Notes: a model not told the origin generated them from the sequence alone. A DNA stretch of 32,709 nucleotides from Opitutia bacterium (GCA_947456525.1 CANGRI010000011.1:1-32709); one strand, 5' to 3'; shown: positions 7,879 to 16,393, counted from the first letter of the stretch. Numbers and translations: made by a program.

Positions 7879-8802
7879 TCAGCGGCGGACGGGTTGGGCG
7901 GCGCGCGCAAGGGCCGGAGCGGCCATGCGGCGGACGAGGGCGGGGAAGTCGAGGCCGACGCAGGAAGCGCTCTTGGGCATCAGGCTGGTTTCGGTCATGC
8001 CGGGCATCGTGTTGATCTCGAGGAAATAGAACCTTCCGTCAGGCTCAAGGAAGACATCCGCGCGGGCGAAGTCCCGGCAGCCGCAGGCGGCGAAGAGCCG
8101 GGCGGCCGCCGCACCGATGGCGGCGGTCGCTTCCGGGCCCACGGGCGCCGGGAAGCGGTACTCCGAGGCGCCCTTGGTGTATTTGGTCTTATAATCGTAC
8201 ACGCCGGCCAGAGGGACGATCTCGACGAGACCCATGGGCTGGCCGTCCAGGAGACCGATGGACATCTCGCGGCCGCGGAGGCGGCGTTCGGCCATCCATT
8301 GGCCGGAAGCGGGGATCTCGGCCAGGGCCTTGGCCACGGCGGCCTGCCCTTCCAGCATGTAGAGGCCGACGCTGCTGCCCTGGTCCGAAGGCTTGATGAC
8401 GACCTGCTCGCCCAAGGCGGCCACGAGCGCGGCGGCGGCGGGCTTGGCGGCGCCCGCGAAGGCGACCTCCGGGATGGCGGGGACATCGGCACCGCGCATG
8501 GCGCGCTTGGTCGCGACCTTGTCCATGCAGAGGCGGTTGGCGGAGGAGGAACAGCCGGCGAAGGCGATGCCGCGGGCTTCCATCTCGGCCTGGGCGCGGC
8601 CATCCTCGCCCCAGCCTCCATGCAGGACGGGCAGGACGACATGCTTGGCGCCGTCGAGCCAGCCGGGCAGGACGTCGGCCTCGAGCTCGACGAGACGCGA
8701 ACCCGGGAGCGCCGACGCCACGGCCTTGCCGGAGCGCAGCGAGACCTCGCGTTCGGAGGAGAGGCCGCCGCAGAGGACGACGATTTCAGGGACGAAGGTC
8801 AT
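7879..8802 (-). CDS. ddl: D-alanine--D-alanine ligase
   Basis: The protein is 307 residues, the normal length. This ATP-grasp enzyme makes D-Ala-D-Ala for MurF. It has CGGLSSEREVSLRSG (11-25), HGGWGEDG (61-68), and KPSDQGSSVGL in the ATP-grasp region. At the C-terminus are RADVFLEPDGRFYFLEINTMPG and MTETSLMPKSA, which carry the Mg-binding Glu and Asn. The ORF track starts far upstream in a frame overlapping murC-murB. The ATG at 8802 is chosen because it forms an ATGA overlap with the murC-murB stop and has GGAAGGA about 9 nt before it, one of the few good Shine-Dalgarno sequences in the window. The tyrosine in KTKYTKGASEYRFPAP is of the D-Ala rather than D-lactate type, as far as can be judged by eye. 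Confidence 0.93.
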   Translation of the reverse strand: MTFVPEIVVLCGGLSSEREVSLRSGKAVASALPGSRLVELEADVLPGWLDGAKHVVLPVLHGGWGEDGRAQAEMEARGIAFAGCSSSANRLCMDKVATKRAMRGADVPAIPEVAFAGAAKPAAAALVAALGEQVVIKPSDQGSSVGLYMLEGQAAVAKALAEIPASGQWMAERRLRGREMSIGLLDGQPMGLVEIVPLAGVYDYKTKYTKGASEYRFPAPVGPEATAAIGAAAARLFAACGCRDFARADVFLEPDGRFYFLEINTMPGMTETSLMPKSASCVGLDFPALVRRMAAPALARAAQPVRR

Positions 8803-11075
8803 AGCAGTTCCTTCCATTCGCGGCCGAGGGCGACGATCTCCGGCTGGAGCTCGACGCCTTGGCGCGACTTCACCTCGGCGCGGACGGCGCGCATGAGTTC
8901 GATGAAGTCGGCGGCCTTGGCGTCGCCGGCGTTCACGAGGAAGTTGGCGTGCGTCGGCGAGACGGAGACCGGACCGACGGCGCGGCCCTTGAGCCCGCTG
9001 ACGTCGATGAGGCGGCCGGCCTTGTCGCCTTCGGGATTCTTGAACACGCAGCCGGCGCTGGCTTCGCGGGGCTGGGAGGCGCGGCGTTGCGCGGCCATGT
9101 CGTCCATCCGCGCGCGGATGGCGGCGGGCTCGTCGCGGCCGGCCGCGCGGAGCACGGCCGAGAGGACCACGGAGCCGTGCAGCTGCGGGCAGTCGCGATA
9201 AAGGGCGTCGAAGCTGTCGCGGCGCGCGGCGCGCACCCTGCCCTGCGGCGTCAGCCACTCGATCGACTCCACGACGTCGAAGATCCAGCCGCCCATCGCG
9301 CCGGCGTTCATGCGCAGCGAGCCGCCGACCGTGCCGGGAATGCCTTCGAGGAATTCGAAACCCTTCCAGCCTTCGCGGGCGGCGAAACCGCAGAGCTCCT
9401 TGAGTCGCGTGCCGCCGCCGACGCGCAGACGGCCTTCGCCGAGGTCGGTGACGGCGCCCCAATGGGCCGCGTCGAGATGCAGGATGAGGCCGTCGTAGCC
9501 TTCGTCGGGCACGAGGAGGTTGGAACCGCGTCCGAGGGCGAACCAGCGCAGGTCGAGCTCCGCGGCGGCGCGGAGCAACGTGACGATGTCGTCGACGGCC
9601 GCCGGCTCGGCGTACCAGCGGGCGGCGCCGCCGAGTCCGAGCGTGGTGCGGCGGGCGAGCGGCTCGTTGGCGCGCAGGACGCAATCCGCGGAAAGCCGGC
9701 CGGAGACGAGGTCCGGCAGGTCGAGCGAAAGGATGTCGTCGCCGCGGCGGCGGAGCACCTTCGCGTAGGCTTCGGCGTCGCGCTCGATGTCACCCGCGCC
9801 CACGAAGGCGACGACCGTGTCGGCGCCCTGGGCGAGGCCGTCGAGCAAGGTCGGCAGCGCGCGGCGATCCTCGACGAGGCGATGCGACGAACCGGCCACG
9901 ATCGCGTCGGAACCACCTCCTTCGACCGCGGCTTCGCCCGCGGAATAGACAGGCAGGACCAACGCATGGTCGGCGACCGCGAGGGCGTCGCGGAATTCGC
10001 GCGAGTACTGGCGCGTGCGCGTGTGACGATGCGGCTGGAAGACGACGATGAGGCGGCCGGCGTGCGTCTCGCGGACCCATTTGAGCAAGGCGGCGATCTC
10101 CGTCGGATGGTGCGCGTAGTCGGCGAGCACGCGGAGCCCCGTGCGTTCGAAGAGCACGTCCTGGCGGCGCCGGATGCCGCGCCAGCGGGCGAGCGGCTCG
10201 GCGACAAGCCCGCCGGTGATGAAATGCGTGACCGCGAGCGCCAGCGAGGCATTCGAACGGTTGAACGTGCCCGCGACAGGCAGGTTGAACTGGCCCTCCG
10301 GGAAACGTCCGCCGAGCGAGATCACCGAGGAGGAATGCCCGCCCTGCACGAGACGGAAGGAATAATCGCCGCCCTCGCCGACGCGGATCACCGGGACCTT
10401 GAGTCCGGCGACGAGCCGCTCGAGGCGTTCGTTGCCGACGGGGATCACGACGGCGGTGCGGGTGCGTTCGAACAGCGCACGGAAGACGCCTTCGAGCGCG
10501 GCTTCGTCGCGGTAATAGTCGGGATGGTCCCAGTCGAGGTTCACCGCGACGGTGACATCGGGCGAGAAGGCGCCGATCGTGCCGTCGCTCTCGTCGACCT
10601 CGGCCACGACCCAGGGAGAAGAGGCGGAGGCGCGGGCGGGCGGGAAGGAGGGGTCGCGGAAGAGACCGCCGAGCACGTAACCGAAATCGGCCTCGGCGCT
10701 GGCGAGCGCGGCGACGAGCAGGCCGCAGGTGGTCGTCTTGCCGTGGCTGCCGCAGACGGCGACGAAACGACGCTTCGCGACGGCTTCCGCGAGGAGTTCG
10801 CCGCGGCGCAACGTGCGGACCTCATGGCGCCCGGCGAGCGTGAGCGCGGCGTGGCCGGGCTTCACCGCGCTGGAACGGCCGACGACGGCAGGATGGCGAC
10901 CCGCGGCCCACGGATCGCGCAGCAGCGGGATGTCGGCGTTGGCGAGCTGCAGTTCCATCGGGCTACCCGTCGAATCATCCCAGCCCGAGACGTCCCAGCC
11001 CTCCCCTTTCAGGTAGATGGCGAGCGGACCGACGCCCATGCCGCAGGCGCCGAGCATCCAGGCGGAGGCGCTCAT
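8799..11075 (-). CDS. murC-murB: Fused UDP-MurNAc--L-alanine ligase / UDP-MurNAc dehydrogenase (MurC-MurB)
   Basis: This 758-residue protein holds two consecutive enzymes in one frame. Residues 1 to about 450 are MurC: a nucleotide-binding start (MLGACGMGVGPLA), the ATP loop GSHGKTTT (109-116), AEVDESDGTIGAFSPD, DYAHHPTEI (319-327), and VVFQPHRHTRTRQ, which distinguishes MurC from Mpl. Residues from about 455 are MurB: TTLGLGGAARW and RGSNLLV for FAD binding, GIPGTVGGSLRMNAGAMGG (578-596), and SAGCVFKNP (673-681), then a closing helix and GVELQPEI. MurB makes UDP-MurNAc and MurC adds L-Ala, so the fusion joins successive steps, although the enzyme order in the protein is reversed. In E. coli the proton donor of MurB is Ser229 in GSFFKNP; here that position is C676. 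Both ends overlap neighbours as ATGA. No internal stop or frameshift separates the domains. Confidence 0.95.
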   Translation of the reverse strand: MSASAWMLGACGMGVGPLAIYLKGEGWDVSGWDDSTGSPMELQLANADIPLLRDPWAAGRHPAVVGRSSAVKPGHAALTLAGRHEVRTLRRGELLAEAVAKRRFVAVCGSHGKTTTCGLLVAALASAEADFGYVLGGLFRDPSFPPARASASSPWVVAEVDESDGTIGAFSPDVTVAVNLDWDHPDYYRDEAALEGVFRALFERTRTAVVIPVGNERLERLVAGLKVPVIRVGEGGDYSFRLVQGGHSSSVISLGGRFPEGQFNLPVAGTFNRSNASLALAVTHFITGGLVAEPLARWRGIRRRQDVLFERTGLRVLADYAHHPTEIAALLKWVRETHAGRLIVVFQPHRHTRTRQYSREFRDALAVADHALVLPVYSAGEAAVEGGGSDAIVAGSSHRLVEDRRALPTLLDGLAQGADTVVAFVGAGDIERDAEAYAKVLRRRGDDILSLDLPDLVSGRLSADCVLRANEPLARRTTLGLGGAARWYAEPAAVDDIVTLLRAAAELDLRWFALGRGSNLLVPDEGYDGLILHLDAAHWGAVTDLGEGRLRVGGGTRLKELCGFAAREGWKGFEFLEGIPGTVGGSLRMNAGAMGGWIFDVVESIEWLTPQGRVRAARRDSFDALYRDCPQLHGSVVLSAVLRAAGRDEPAAIRARMDDMAAQRRASQPREASAGCVFKNPEGDKAGRLIDVSGLKGRAVGPVSVSPTHANFLVNAGDAKAADFIELMRAVRAEVKSRQGVELQPEIVALGREWKELL

Positions 11076-12160
11076 GCGGCGGCGGGCCGGCGGCGGCCGG
11101 CGAGCGCGAGGGTTTCCCGGGCGAGTTCTTCCCAGCGGTTGGCGGCGTCGGCCAAGGCGAGCGCGTCACGCATCACGGCCAACGCGGCGACGTCGGCGAG
11201 CCGTTCGAACACGACGGTCGAAAGGCGCGCCAGGTCGGACTCGGCGAGCAGGATCGCCGCGCCGGCCTGTTCGCTCTGGCGGGCGTTGGCCGTCTGATGG
11301 TCGTCGGCAGCGCGCGGATAAGGGACGAGTACCGCCGGCGTGCGGCAGGTGGCGAGTTCGGCGAGCGTGCCCGCGCCGGCGCGCGTGACCGCGAGGTCGG
11401 CCGCGGAATAGGCCATCGCCATCTGGTGGCAGAACGGGACGAACTTCACCGACGACTGCGGGGCGCGCACCTCGTCCTCGCGGCCGCCCGGGCCGGTGAG
11501 GCAGAGCACGTGGACGCCGCGGATCGCGAACTCCTCGAGGTTGTCCTCCACCCAGCGGTTGAGGGACGAGGCGCCCTGGCTGCCGCCCGTGACCAGCAAG
11601 AGGCGACCCGTCGGAGGCAGGCCGAGCGCGCGACGCGCGGCGTCACGGGCCTGCGGACGGATCTCGGCCCGCACCGGATAGCCGGAATCATGCTGACGCT
11701 CCGCGTCGAGGCCCGGAAGGCGCACGCCGGCGGGAAGATGCACCGAGTCGGCGAAACGGGCGATGAGCCGGACCGCCTTGCCGGGCTTGCGGTTCGCCTC
11801 ATGCACCAGCACCGGGACGCCGGCAAGACGGCACGCGAGCGCGGGACCGAGGCTCATGAAGCCGCCGAAGCACACCAGCGCGTCGGGCCGGAAACGGCGG
11901 AGCAGACGCCACGAAGACCAGACCGCGCCGAGCAACGCCGGGAAGAAAAGCAACTTCGCGACCAGCCCGGGACCGAAACCGCGGCCCTTGCCCGGCACGA
12001 AGCTGAGGCGCGGGTAGTTGGACGTCATGCGCGCGTCGACGGCCTTGCTGCTGACGATCAGCAGGCATTCGTGACCATCCTCCGTGAGCCGCTGGGCGAG
12101 GGCGATGCCCGGGGCGAGATGCCCGCCGGTGCCGCCGCACGCGAGCAGCACGCGGCTCAT
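11072..12160 (-). CDS. murG: UDP-GlcNAc--lipid I GlcNAc transferase MurG
   Basis: This 362-residue GT-B fold glycosyltransferase of the inner membrane's cytoplasmic face converts lipid I to lipid II. GGTGGHLAPG (9-18) is the N-terminal glycine-rich loop, CFGGFMSLGPALA (97-109) the second, and HEANRKPGKA (120-129) corresponds to the HEQN block. TGGSQGAS (191-198) is the third glycine loop and RAGAGTLAEL (260-269) carries the ribose-binding Glu. The ORF track runs far upstream. The ATG at 12160 is chosen because it overlaps the ftsW stop as ATGA and has a strong AAGGAGG 7 nt upstream. The length is typical. Confidence 0.95.
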   Translation of the reverse strand: MSRVLLACGGTGGHLAPGIALAQRLTEDGHECLLIVSSKAVDARMTSNYPRLSFVPGKGRGFGPGLVAKLLFFPALLGAVWSSWRLLRRFRPDALVCFGGFMSLGPALACRLAGVPVLVHEANRKPGKAVRLIARFADSVHLPAGVRLPGLDAERQHDSGYPVRAEIRPQARDAARRALGLPPTGRLLLVTGGSQGASSLNRWVEDNLEEFAIRGVHVLCLTGPGGREDEVRAPQSSVKFVPFCHQMAMAYSAADLAVTRAGAGTLAELATCRTPAVLVPYPRAADDHQTANARQSEQAGAAILLAESDLARLSTVVFERLADVAALAVMRDALALADAANRWEELARETLALAGRRRPAAA

Positions 12161-13371
12161 GCGCGAGCCTCCTTGGCCACGAAGGCGGGTTGGGCCGACG
12201 CGCGGATGCAATTGAGGACGAGCCCGACCATGCAGCCCATGATCACGAGATTGGTGCCGCCATAGCTGATGAACGGGAGCGAGATGCCCTTGGTCGGCAG
12301 CAGGCCCGTCACCACGCCCATGTTGATGAGCGCCTGGAGGACGAGGAAGAGCGTGGCGCCGAGGCAGACGTTGAAGCGGTAGAGGTCCGCCGAATAGCGC
12401 ATCGCGCGGTAGGCGCACCAGAAGATGCCGAGATAGACCGCGGCCACGATCGTCGTCGCCACGAGGCCGTATTCCTCGCCGATCACCGAGAACACGAAGT
12501 CCGTGTGCGCTTCCGGCAGGTAGGCGCGCCCCTGGATGCCGTTGGCCGCGCCCTTGCCGGTGAGGCCGCCGACGCCGAAGGCGACCATGCCCTCGAAGAG
12601 CTGGTAAGCCTCGTCGCCGCGTTTCTCCCACGGCTCGAGGAACGACGTGAAGCGGCGGAGACGGTTGGGCCAGTTAAGGATGAGGACGGTGAAGCCGCTG
12701 AGCCCAATGAGGAAGGTCGGGACGACGTAGGCCCAGCGCACGCCCGAGACCAGCATCATCGTGCCGCCCACCGCGCAGCAGAGGATGATCGTACCGAGGT
12801 CGGGACCGAGCGCGATGAAGCCCGCGATGGTCACCAGCACCGCCACCGGCTTCACGAAGCCTTCGCGGCAGTCGATCCAACCGAGCGGGGTGAAGAGGTA
12901 AGGCTCACGCGCGCTGAGCCGATAGATCGTGAACTTGTTGGGCAACGTGTGCCGCTGCATGCGGGCGAGGACGTCGGAAAGCACGACCACCAGGGCGAGC
13001 TTGCCGAGGTCCGAGGCCTGCAGGCGGAAGAAACCGAAATCGATCCAGCGCCACGAACCGTTCACCGAGACGCCGATGTGCGGGATGCGCGCGAGGAGCA
13101 TCGCGACGCAGGCGCCGCCGAGGATGTACCAGCGCCACACACGCGCCTTCTCGAGGTCGATCCGGAAGAACACGTAGCCGGCCACGATCGCGATCGGCAC
13201 GTAGGCCAGCTGGCGATAGAACGCCGCGGTGCGGTTGCTCGACGAAAGCGAGATGCCGGCGCTGTACTGCACCACCAGCCCGAACAGCGCCAGGGACAAG
13301 GCGAGCAGCAGGATGCCCCAGGAGTACCCACCCAGGGCTCCCGGACCTTCCTGCTTCTCCTTGATGACCAT
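12157..13371 (-). CDS. ftsW: SEDS peptidoglycan glycosyltransferase FtsW
   Basis: This 404-residue polytopic membrane protein has about ten hydrophobic segments. It polymerises lipid II at the septum together with FtsI. SEDS motifs seen are LQASDLGKLAL (118-127), ALGPDLGTIIL (187-197), YLPEAHTDFVFSVIGEE (284-300) with the catalytic-loop Asp D291, and LPTKGISLPFISYGGTN near the C-terminus. The dcw position supports FtsW over RodA. The loop between LARMQRH and KPVAVLV (about 136-175) is some 15-20 residues longer than I expect and contains aromatic and charged residues. It starts 20 nt after the LysM gene stop and ends in an ATGA overlap with murG. Confidence 0.93.
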   Translation of the reverse strand: MVIKEKQEGPGALGGYSWGILLLALSLALFGLVVQYSAGISLSSSNRTAAFYRQLAYVPIAIVAGYVFFRIDLEKARVWRWYILGGACVAMLLARIPHIGVSVNGSWRWIDFGFFRLQASDLGKLALVVVLSDVLARMQRHTLPNKFTIYRLSAREPYLFTPLGWIDCREGFVKPVAVLVTIAGFIALGPDLGTIILCCAVGGTMMLVSGVRWAYVVPTFLIGLSGFTVLILNWPNRLRRFTSFLEPWEKRGDEAYQLFEGMVAFGVGGLTGKGAANGIQGRAYLPEAHTDFVFSVIGEEYGLVATTIVAAVYLGIFWCAYRAMRYSADLYRFNVCLGATLFLVLQALINMGVVTGLLPTKGISLPFISYGGTNLVIMGCMVGLVLNCIRASAQPAFVAKEARA

Positions 13372-13391
13372 GGCGCGGCGCGAAGCTCAGC

Positions 13392-13964
13392 TTACTTCTT
13401 GTCGGCCGGAGCCGGAGCGGCGTCGGCCGGCTTGGCTCCGGTGAGCGGGACGAGCTTGAGCGGGGTGAAGGTCGGAGCAGGCGCGGCCGGAGCGGCGGTC
13501 GTGGTCGCGGGCTTGGCGGCGGTCGCAGCGGACTTCGTACCGGCCTTCGTGCCAGCCTTCGTCGGGGCCTTGGAGGCGGCCGGAATCGTCAGGACCTGGC
13601 CGGGCTTGAGGTCGGCGTTGAGGCTGAGCTTGTTGGCCTTGGCGAGGTCGGCGCGGGAGACCTTCTCGCTGTCGGCGATGCTCATGAGGGTCTCGCCCTT
13701 GGCGACCGTGCGCTTGCCACCGGGGCCGACGGCGCCGACGGGCGTGAGCTTCGTCGGCACGGGGGCCGGAAGGCGGTCGGCGACCGGCAGGGGCGCGGCG
13801 GCGGAAGCGACCGGGGTGGTCGCGCGGGCACCGCCCGAGAAGGCGGCGAGGTCGCCGGGCTGTTCGAAGCCGCTGGTGCTTCGGCAGCCGTTGACGCCGA
13901 CGAGGACGGCGATGACGCAGAGGTGCACGAGCACGACGGCAGTGACGGTGATGATGGGACGCAT
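13392..13964 (-). CDS. Membrane-anchored or lipoprotein LysM-domain protein
   Basis: The protein is 190 residues. The N-terminus has a hydrophobic segment (about 3-24) ending VLVGVNGC, an imperfect lipobox, so it is either a lipoprotein or anchored by the helix. A single LysM domain follows (KRTVAKGETLMSIADSEK...LKPGQVLTIP, about 84-128), which binds GlcNAc-containing glycans such as peptidoglycan. Low-complexity Pro/Ala/Thr/Lys-rich segments flank it, including near-repeats KAGTKAGTK. No peptidase or amidase domain follows, so it is a binding or scaffold protein rather than a hydrolase. It lies between murD (44 nt away) and ftsW (20 nt away), where the standard dcw order has no gene. The ATG at 13964 is the only sensible start; the upstream leader is A/C-rich with no Shine-Dalgarno. 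A role at the division site is inferred from position only. Confidence 0.85.
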   Translation of the reverse strand: MRPIITVTAVVLVHLCVIAVLVGVNGCRSTSGFEQPGDLAAFSGGARATTPVASAAAPLPVADRLPAPVPTKLTPVGAVGPGGKRTVAKGETLMSIADSEKVSRADLAKANKLSLNADLKPGQVLTIPAASKAPTKAGTKAGTKSAATAAKPATTTAAPAAPAPTFTPLKLVPLTGAKPADAAPAPADKK

Positions 13965-14008
13965 GGTGGTGGTCTTGTTTGTTTGGGTGGGTGTTTTGGT
14001 TGGAAAGA

Positions 14009-15283
14009 TCAGACGCGGTTGGCGAGGGCGGTGGCCGCGCGTTCGAACACGAGGCCGCGCTCGGCGTAGCCACGGAACTGGTCGAAGCTCGAGAAGCCGG
14101 GGCTCAGCAGGATGGCGGCGGGCCCCTGCGCGTCCTTGGCGGCCGCGACGACGGCGTCCTGGAGCGACGGATAGCAACGGGCGGTCTTGCCGACTTCGTC
14201 GAAGTGGCGCTTCAGCTCGTCGGCGGTCTCGCCGATGAGGTAGGCGGAATCCACCAGCGGAGCGATGTTGCGGACGAAACGGGCGAGGTCTCCGCCCTTC
14301 CACTTCCCTCCCCCGATCCAGCGGACCGGGATGCTGAACTGCGAGAGCGCGGCCTGGACCGCGTGGAAATTCGTGCCCTTCGAGTCGTTCCAGAATTCGA
14401 CGCCCTTGTTCTCGGCGACCTTGCGGAGGCGGTGCGGCGGGACGCGGAAGAGGCGGGCCGCCTCCTCGAGATGGCGCATCGGGATCCCGCGCGCCTGCCA
14501 GTACTTGCAGAGGATGGCCCAGTTCTCGCGCTGCGGCCAGGAATCGAAGACCGATCCCGCGGGCACCGTGTCGGCGACCTCGGCGCGCGTGGCGACGAGC
14601 GCCTCGGCGGGCAGCTCGATGCCGAACGCCCGGGCGGCGGCCACGACGGATTCGCCGACGACGAGGATGCCGCCGGGCATCATGCGCTCGATGAGCCTGA
14701 ACTTAGCGCGGAAGTAACTCTCCAGGTCGCCGTGACGGTCGAGATGGTCCTCGTCGAAATTGGTCCAGAGCACCGCCTCGGGCGTGAAGTGGCGGAGGTC
14801 TTCGGCCTGGAAGGAGCTCACCTCCACGATGGCGACGAACGAACCGTTCGAGACCGTGCGGTGGAGCGACGTGAGCGGGAGGCCGACGTTGCCGCAGGCG
14901 ATGGCGTCGAGCCCGGAACGCTTGAAGGCGAACGAGAGGAACTCGGTGATGGTCGTCTTGCCGTTGGTGCCGGTGATGGCGATCGCCGGGCCGGTCCAGA
15001 GCAGCGCGCCGAAGTCGAGCTCGGTCAGGCAATGCAGGCCGGCGCGGCGCGCGGCGAGGATCCACGGGTGCGACTGCGCGAAGCCCGGACTGTAGACCAG
15101 GAGATCGTGACGTGCGGCCTCCTCGGGACCGAACTGCCGGTTCTCCCCGCGTTCGTCATAGATGACCGAAGCGAAGCCGGCGGTGGCGAGGGATTCCGCG
15201 ACGGAACGCCCGCTCACGCCCTCGCCGAAGACGGCGGCGGGCCGGGTGAGCCGGCGTCGGAGGGATTCGGGGAACTCGCTCAT
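14009..15283 (-). CDS. murD: UDP-MurNAc-L-Ala--D-glutamate ligase MurD
   Basis: The protein is 424 residues. This cytoplasmic ligase adds D-Glu to UDP-MurNAc-L-Ala. The ATP loop is GTNGKTT (105-111). EVSSFQAEDL (154-163) and TNFDEDHLDRHG (174-185) match the Mur ligase central domain. K194 in YFRAKFRLIER is the expected carbamylated lysine. NDSKGTNFHAV and LLSPGFSSFDQF (the latter near the C-terminus) are MurD-specific. The start at 15283 (MSEFPES) is preferred to the track's upstream start because it overlaps the mraY stop as ATGA. The N-terminal domain is short, but the total length is within the family range. Confidence 0.94.
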   Translation of the reverse strand: MSEFPESLRRRLTRPAAVFGEGVSGRSVAESLATAGFASVIYDERGENRQFGPEEAARHDLLVYSPGFAQSHPWILAARRAGLHCLTELDFGALLWTGPAIAITGTNGKTTITEFLSFAFKRSGLDAIACGNVGLPLTSLHRTVSNGSFVAIVEVSSFQAEDLRHFTPEAVLWTNFDEDHLDRHGDLESYFRAKFRLIERMMPGGILVVGESVVAAARAFGIELPAEALVATRAEVADTVPAGSVFDSWPQRENWAILCKYWQARGIPMRHLEEAARLFRVPPHRLRKVAENKGVEFWNDSKGTNFHAVQAALSQFSIPVRWIGGGKWKGGDLARFVRNIAPLVDSAYLIGETADELKRHFDEVGKTARCYPSLQDAVVAAAKDAQGPAAILLSPGFSSFDQFRGYAERGLVFERAATALANRV

Positions 15284-16392
15284 CGGAGCTTCAGGGAGAG
15301 CAGGCCGAGGAGGCCGCACAGAAGGGAGAGGATCCAGAAGCGCGCCACGACCTTCGTCGCGGGCCAGCCCTTCTTCTGGAAATGGTGATGGATGGGCGTC
15401 ATCAGGAACAGGCGCTGGCCGCCCGTCCGCTTGAAGTAGGCCACCTGCAGCATGACCGAGACCGCTTCGACGACGAAGACGCCGCCGACGATCGCGAGCA
15501 GGAACGGCTGGTGCATCAGGCAGGCCACGGCGCCGAGTCCGCCGCCGAGCCCGAGCGCGCCGACGTCGCCCATGTAGATCTCCGCCGGGGCCGCGTTGTG
15601 CCAGAGGAAGACGAGGCTGCCGCCGACGAGGGCCGAGCAGAACACCGCCAGTTCGCCCGCGCCGGGGACGTAGCTGATGCGAAGGTAGGTGGCGAACTCA
15701 TGGTGGCCGGCGAGATAGGCGACCGCGCCGAGGATCATGGTGGTGATGAGCACGCAGCCGATCGCGAGCCCGTCGAGGCCGTCGGTGAGGTTGACCGCGT
15801 TGGAACAGCCCACGCAGACCAGCACGAAGAACACGCCGGCGACGCCGAGGCACGCGAGGAAAGGCCAGCCGAGGGACTTCGCTGACCAGAGCGGTCCGTT
15901 GAGGATGGGGAGCCAGACCTCGCAGAGGCTTTCGCGATAGGCCGGGTCGAGGAGCACGATACCGAAGGCGATCAGCGCGACGAGGCCCTGCCCCGCCAGC
16001 TTCATGCGCGCCGAGATGCCGTCGGAGCTGCCATGCCGGACCTTCAGCCAGTCGTCGTATAGACCCACCAGGCCCATGCCGATCAGGCACCAGAGAGCCG
16101 CGAGCACGAGGACGTTGAGACGGGCCCAGAGGAGCACCGACGGGATCATCGCCACGGCGATGATGAGCCCGCCCATGGTCGGGACCTTGCCGCCTTCCTT
16201 GGCGAGCTCACCCATGAGCTTGGCCGAACGCTCCGGCTGGCGCAGGCGCGCGAGCACGGCGATGAGGCGGCCGGAGAAGAACATGCCCAGCAGCAACGCC
16301 GTCACGCCGGCCATGATCGCGCGGACGGAGATGTATTCGAAGAGTCGGAAAGGTCCCCAGGTGTGGACGAGTTCGCTGAGACGGTAAAGCAT
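15280..16392 (-). CDS. mraY: Phospho-MurNAc-pentapeptide transferase MraY
   Basis: This 370-residue polytopic enzyme forms lipid I from UDP-MurNAc-pentapeptide and undecaprenyl phosphate. The catalytic signatures are all present: LYDDWLK (111-117), NLTDGLDGLA (201-210), YMGDVGALGLGG and PIHHHFQKKGW near the C-terminus. KVPTMGG (69-75) is the N-terminal family block. GDVGALG has Ala where E. coli has Ser, a mild change. It begins one base after the murF stop and overlaps murD as ATGA. About ten membrane segments are evident. Confidence 0.95.
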   Translation of the reverse strand: MLYRLSELVHTWGPFRLFEYISVRAIMAGVTALLLGMFFSGRLIAVLARLRQPERSAKLMGELAKEGGKVPTMGGLIIAVAMIPSVLLWARLNVLVLAALWCLIGMGLVGLYDDWLKVRHGSSDGISARMKLAGQGLVALIAFGIVLLDPAYRESLCEVWLPILNGPLWSAKSLGWPFLACLGVAGVFFVLVCVGCSNAVNLTDGLDGLAIGCVLITTMILGAVAYLAGHHEFATYLRISYVPGAGELAVFCSALVGGSLVFLWHNAAPAEIYMGDVGALGLGGGLGAVACLMHQPFLLAIVGGVFVVEAVSVMLQVAYFKRTGGQRLFLMTPIHHHFQKKGWPATKVVARFWILSLLCGLLGLLSLKLR

Positions 16393-16393
16393 C

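Noticed and set aside
8799-11075. MurC half being Mpl (murein peptide ligase)
   Set aside because: The GACGMGVGPLA start resembles Mpl, but DYAHHPTEI and FQPHRHTRTR are MurC features and the gene lies in the dcw cluster.
8859-11297. 812-aa plus-strand ORF antisense to murC-murB
   Set aside because: High G+C gives long open frames opposite real genes. The product has no family features, and the opposite strand encodes a complete MurC-MurB with all motifs.
12190-14238. 682-aa plus-strand ORF opposite ftsW and the LysM gene
   Set aside because: A shadow frame, compositionally biased to His/Arg/Glu/Ala, crossing several real gene boundaries.
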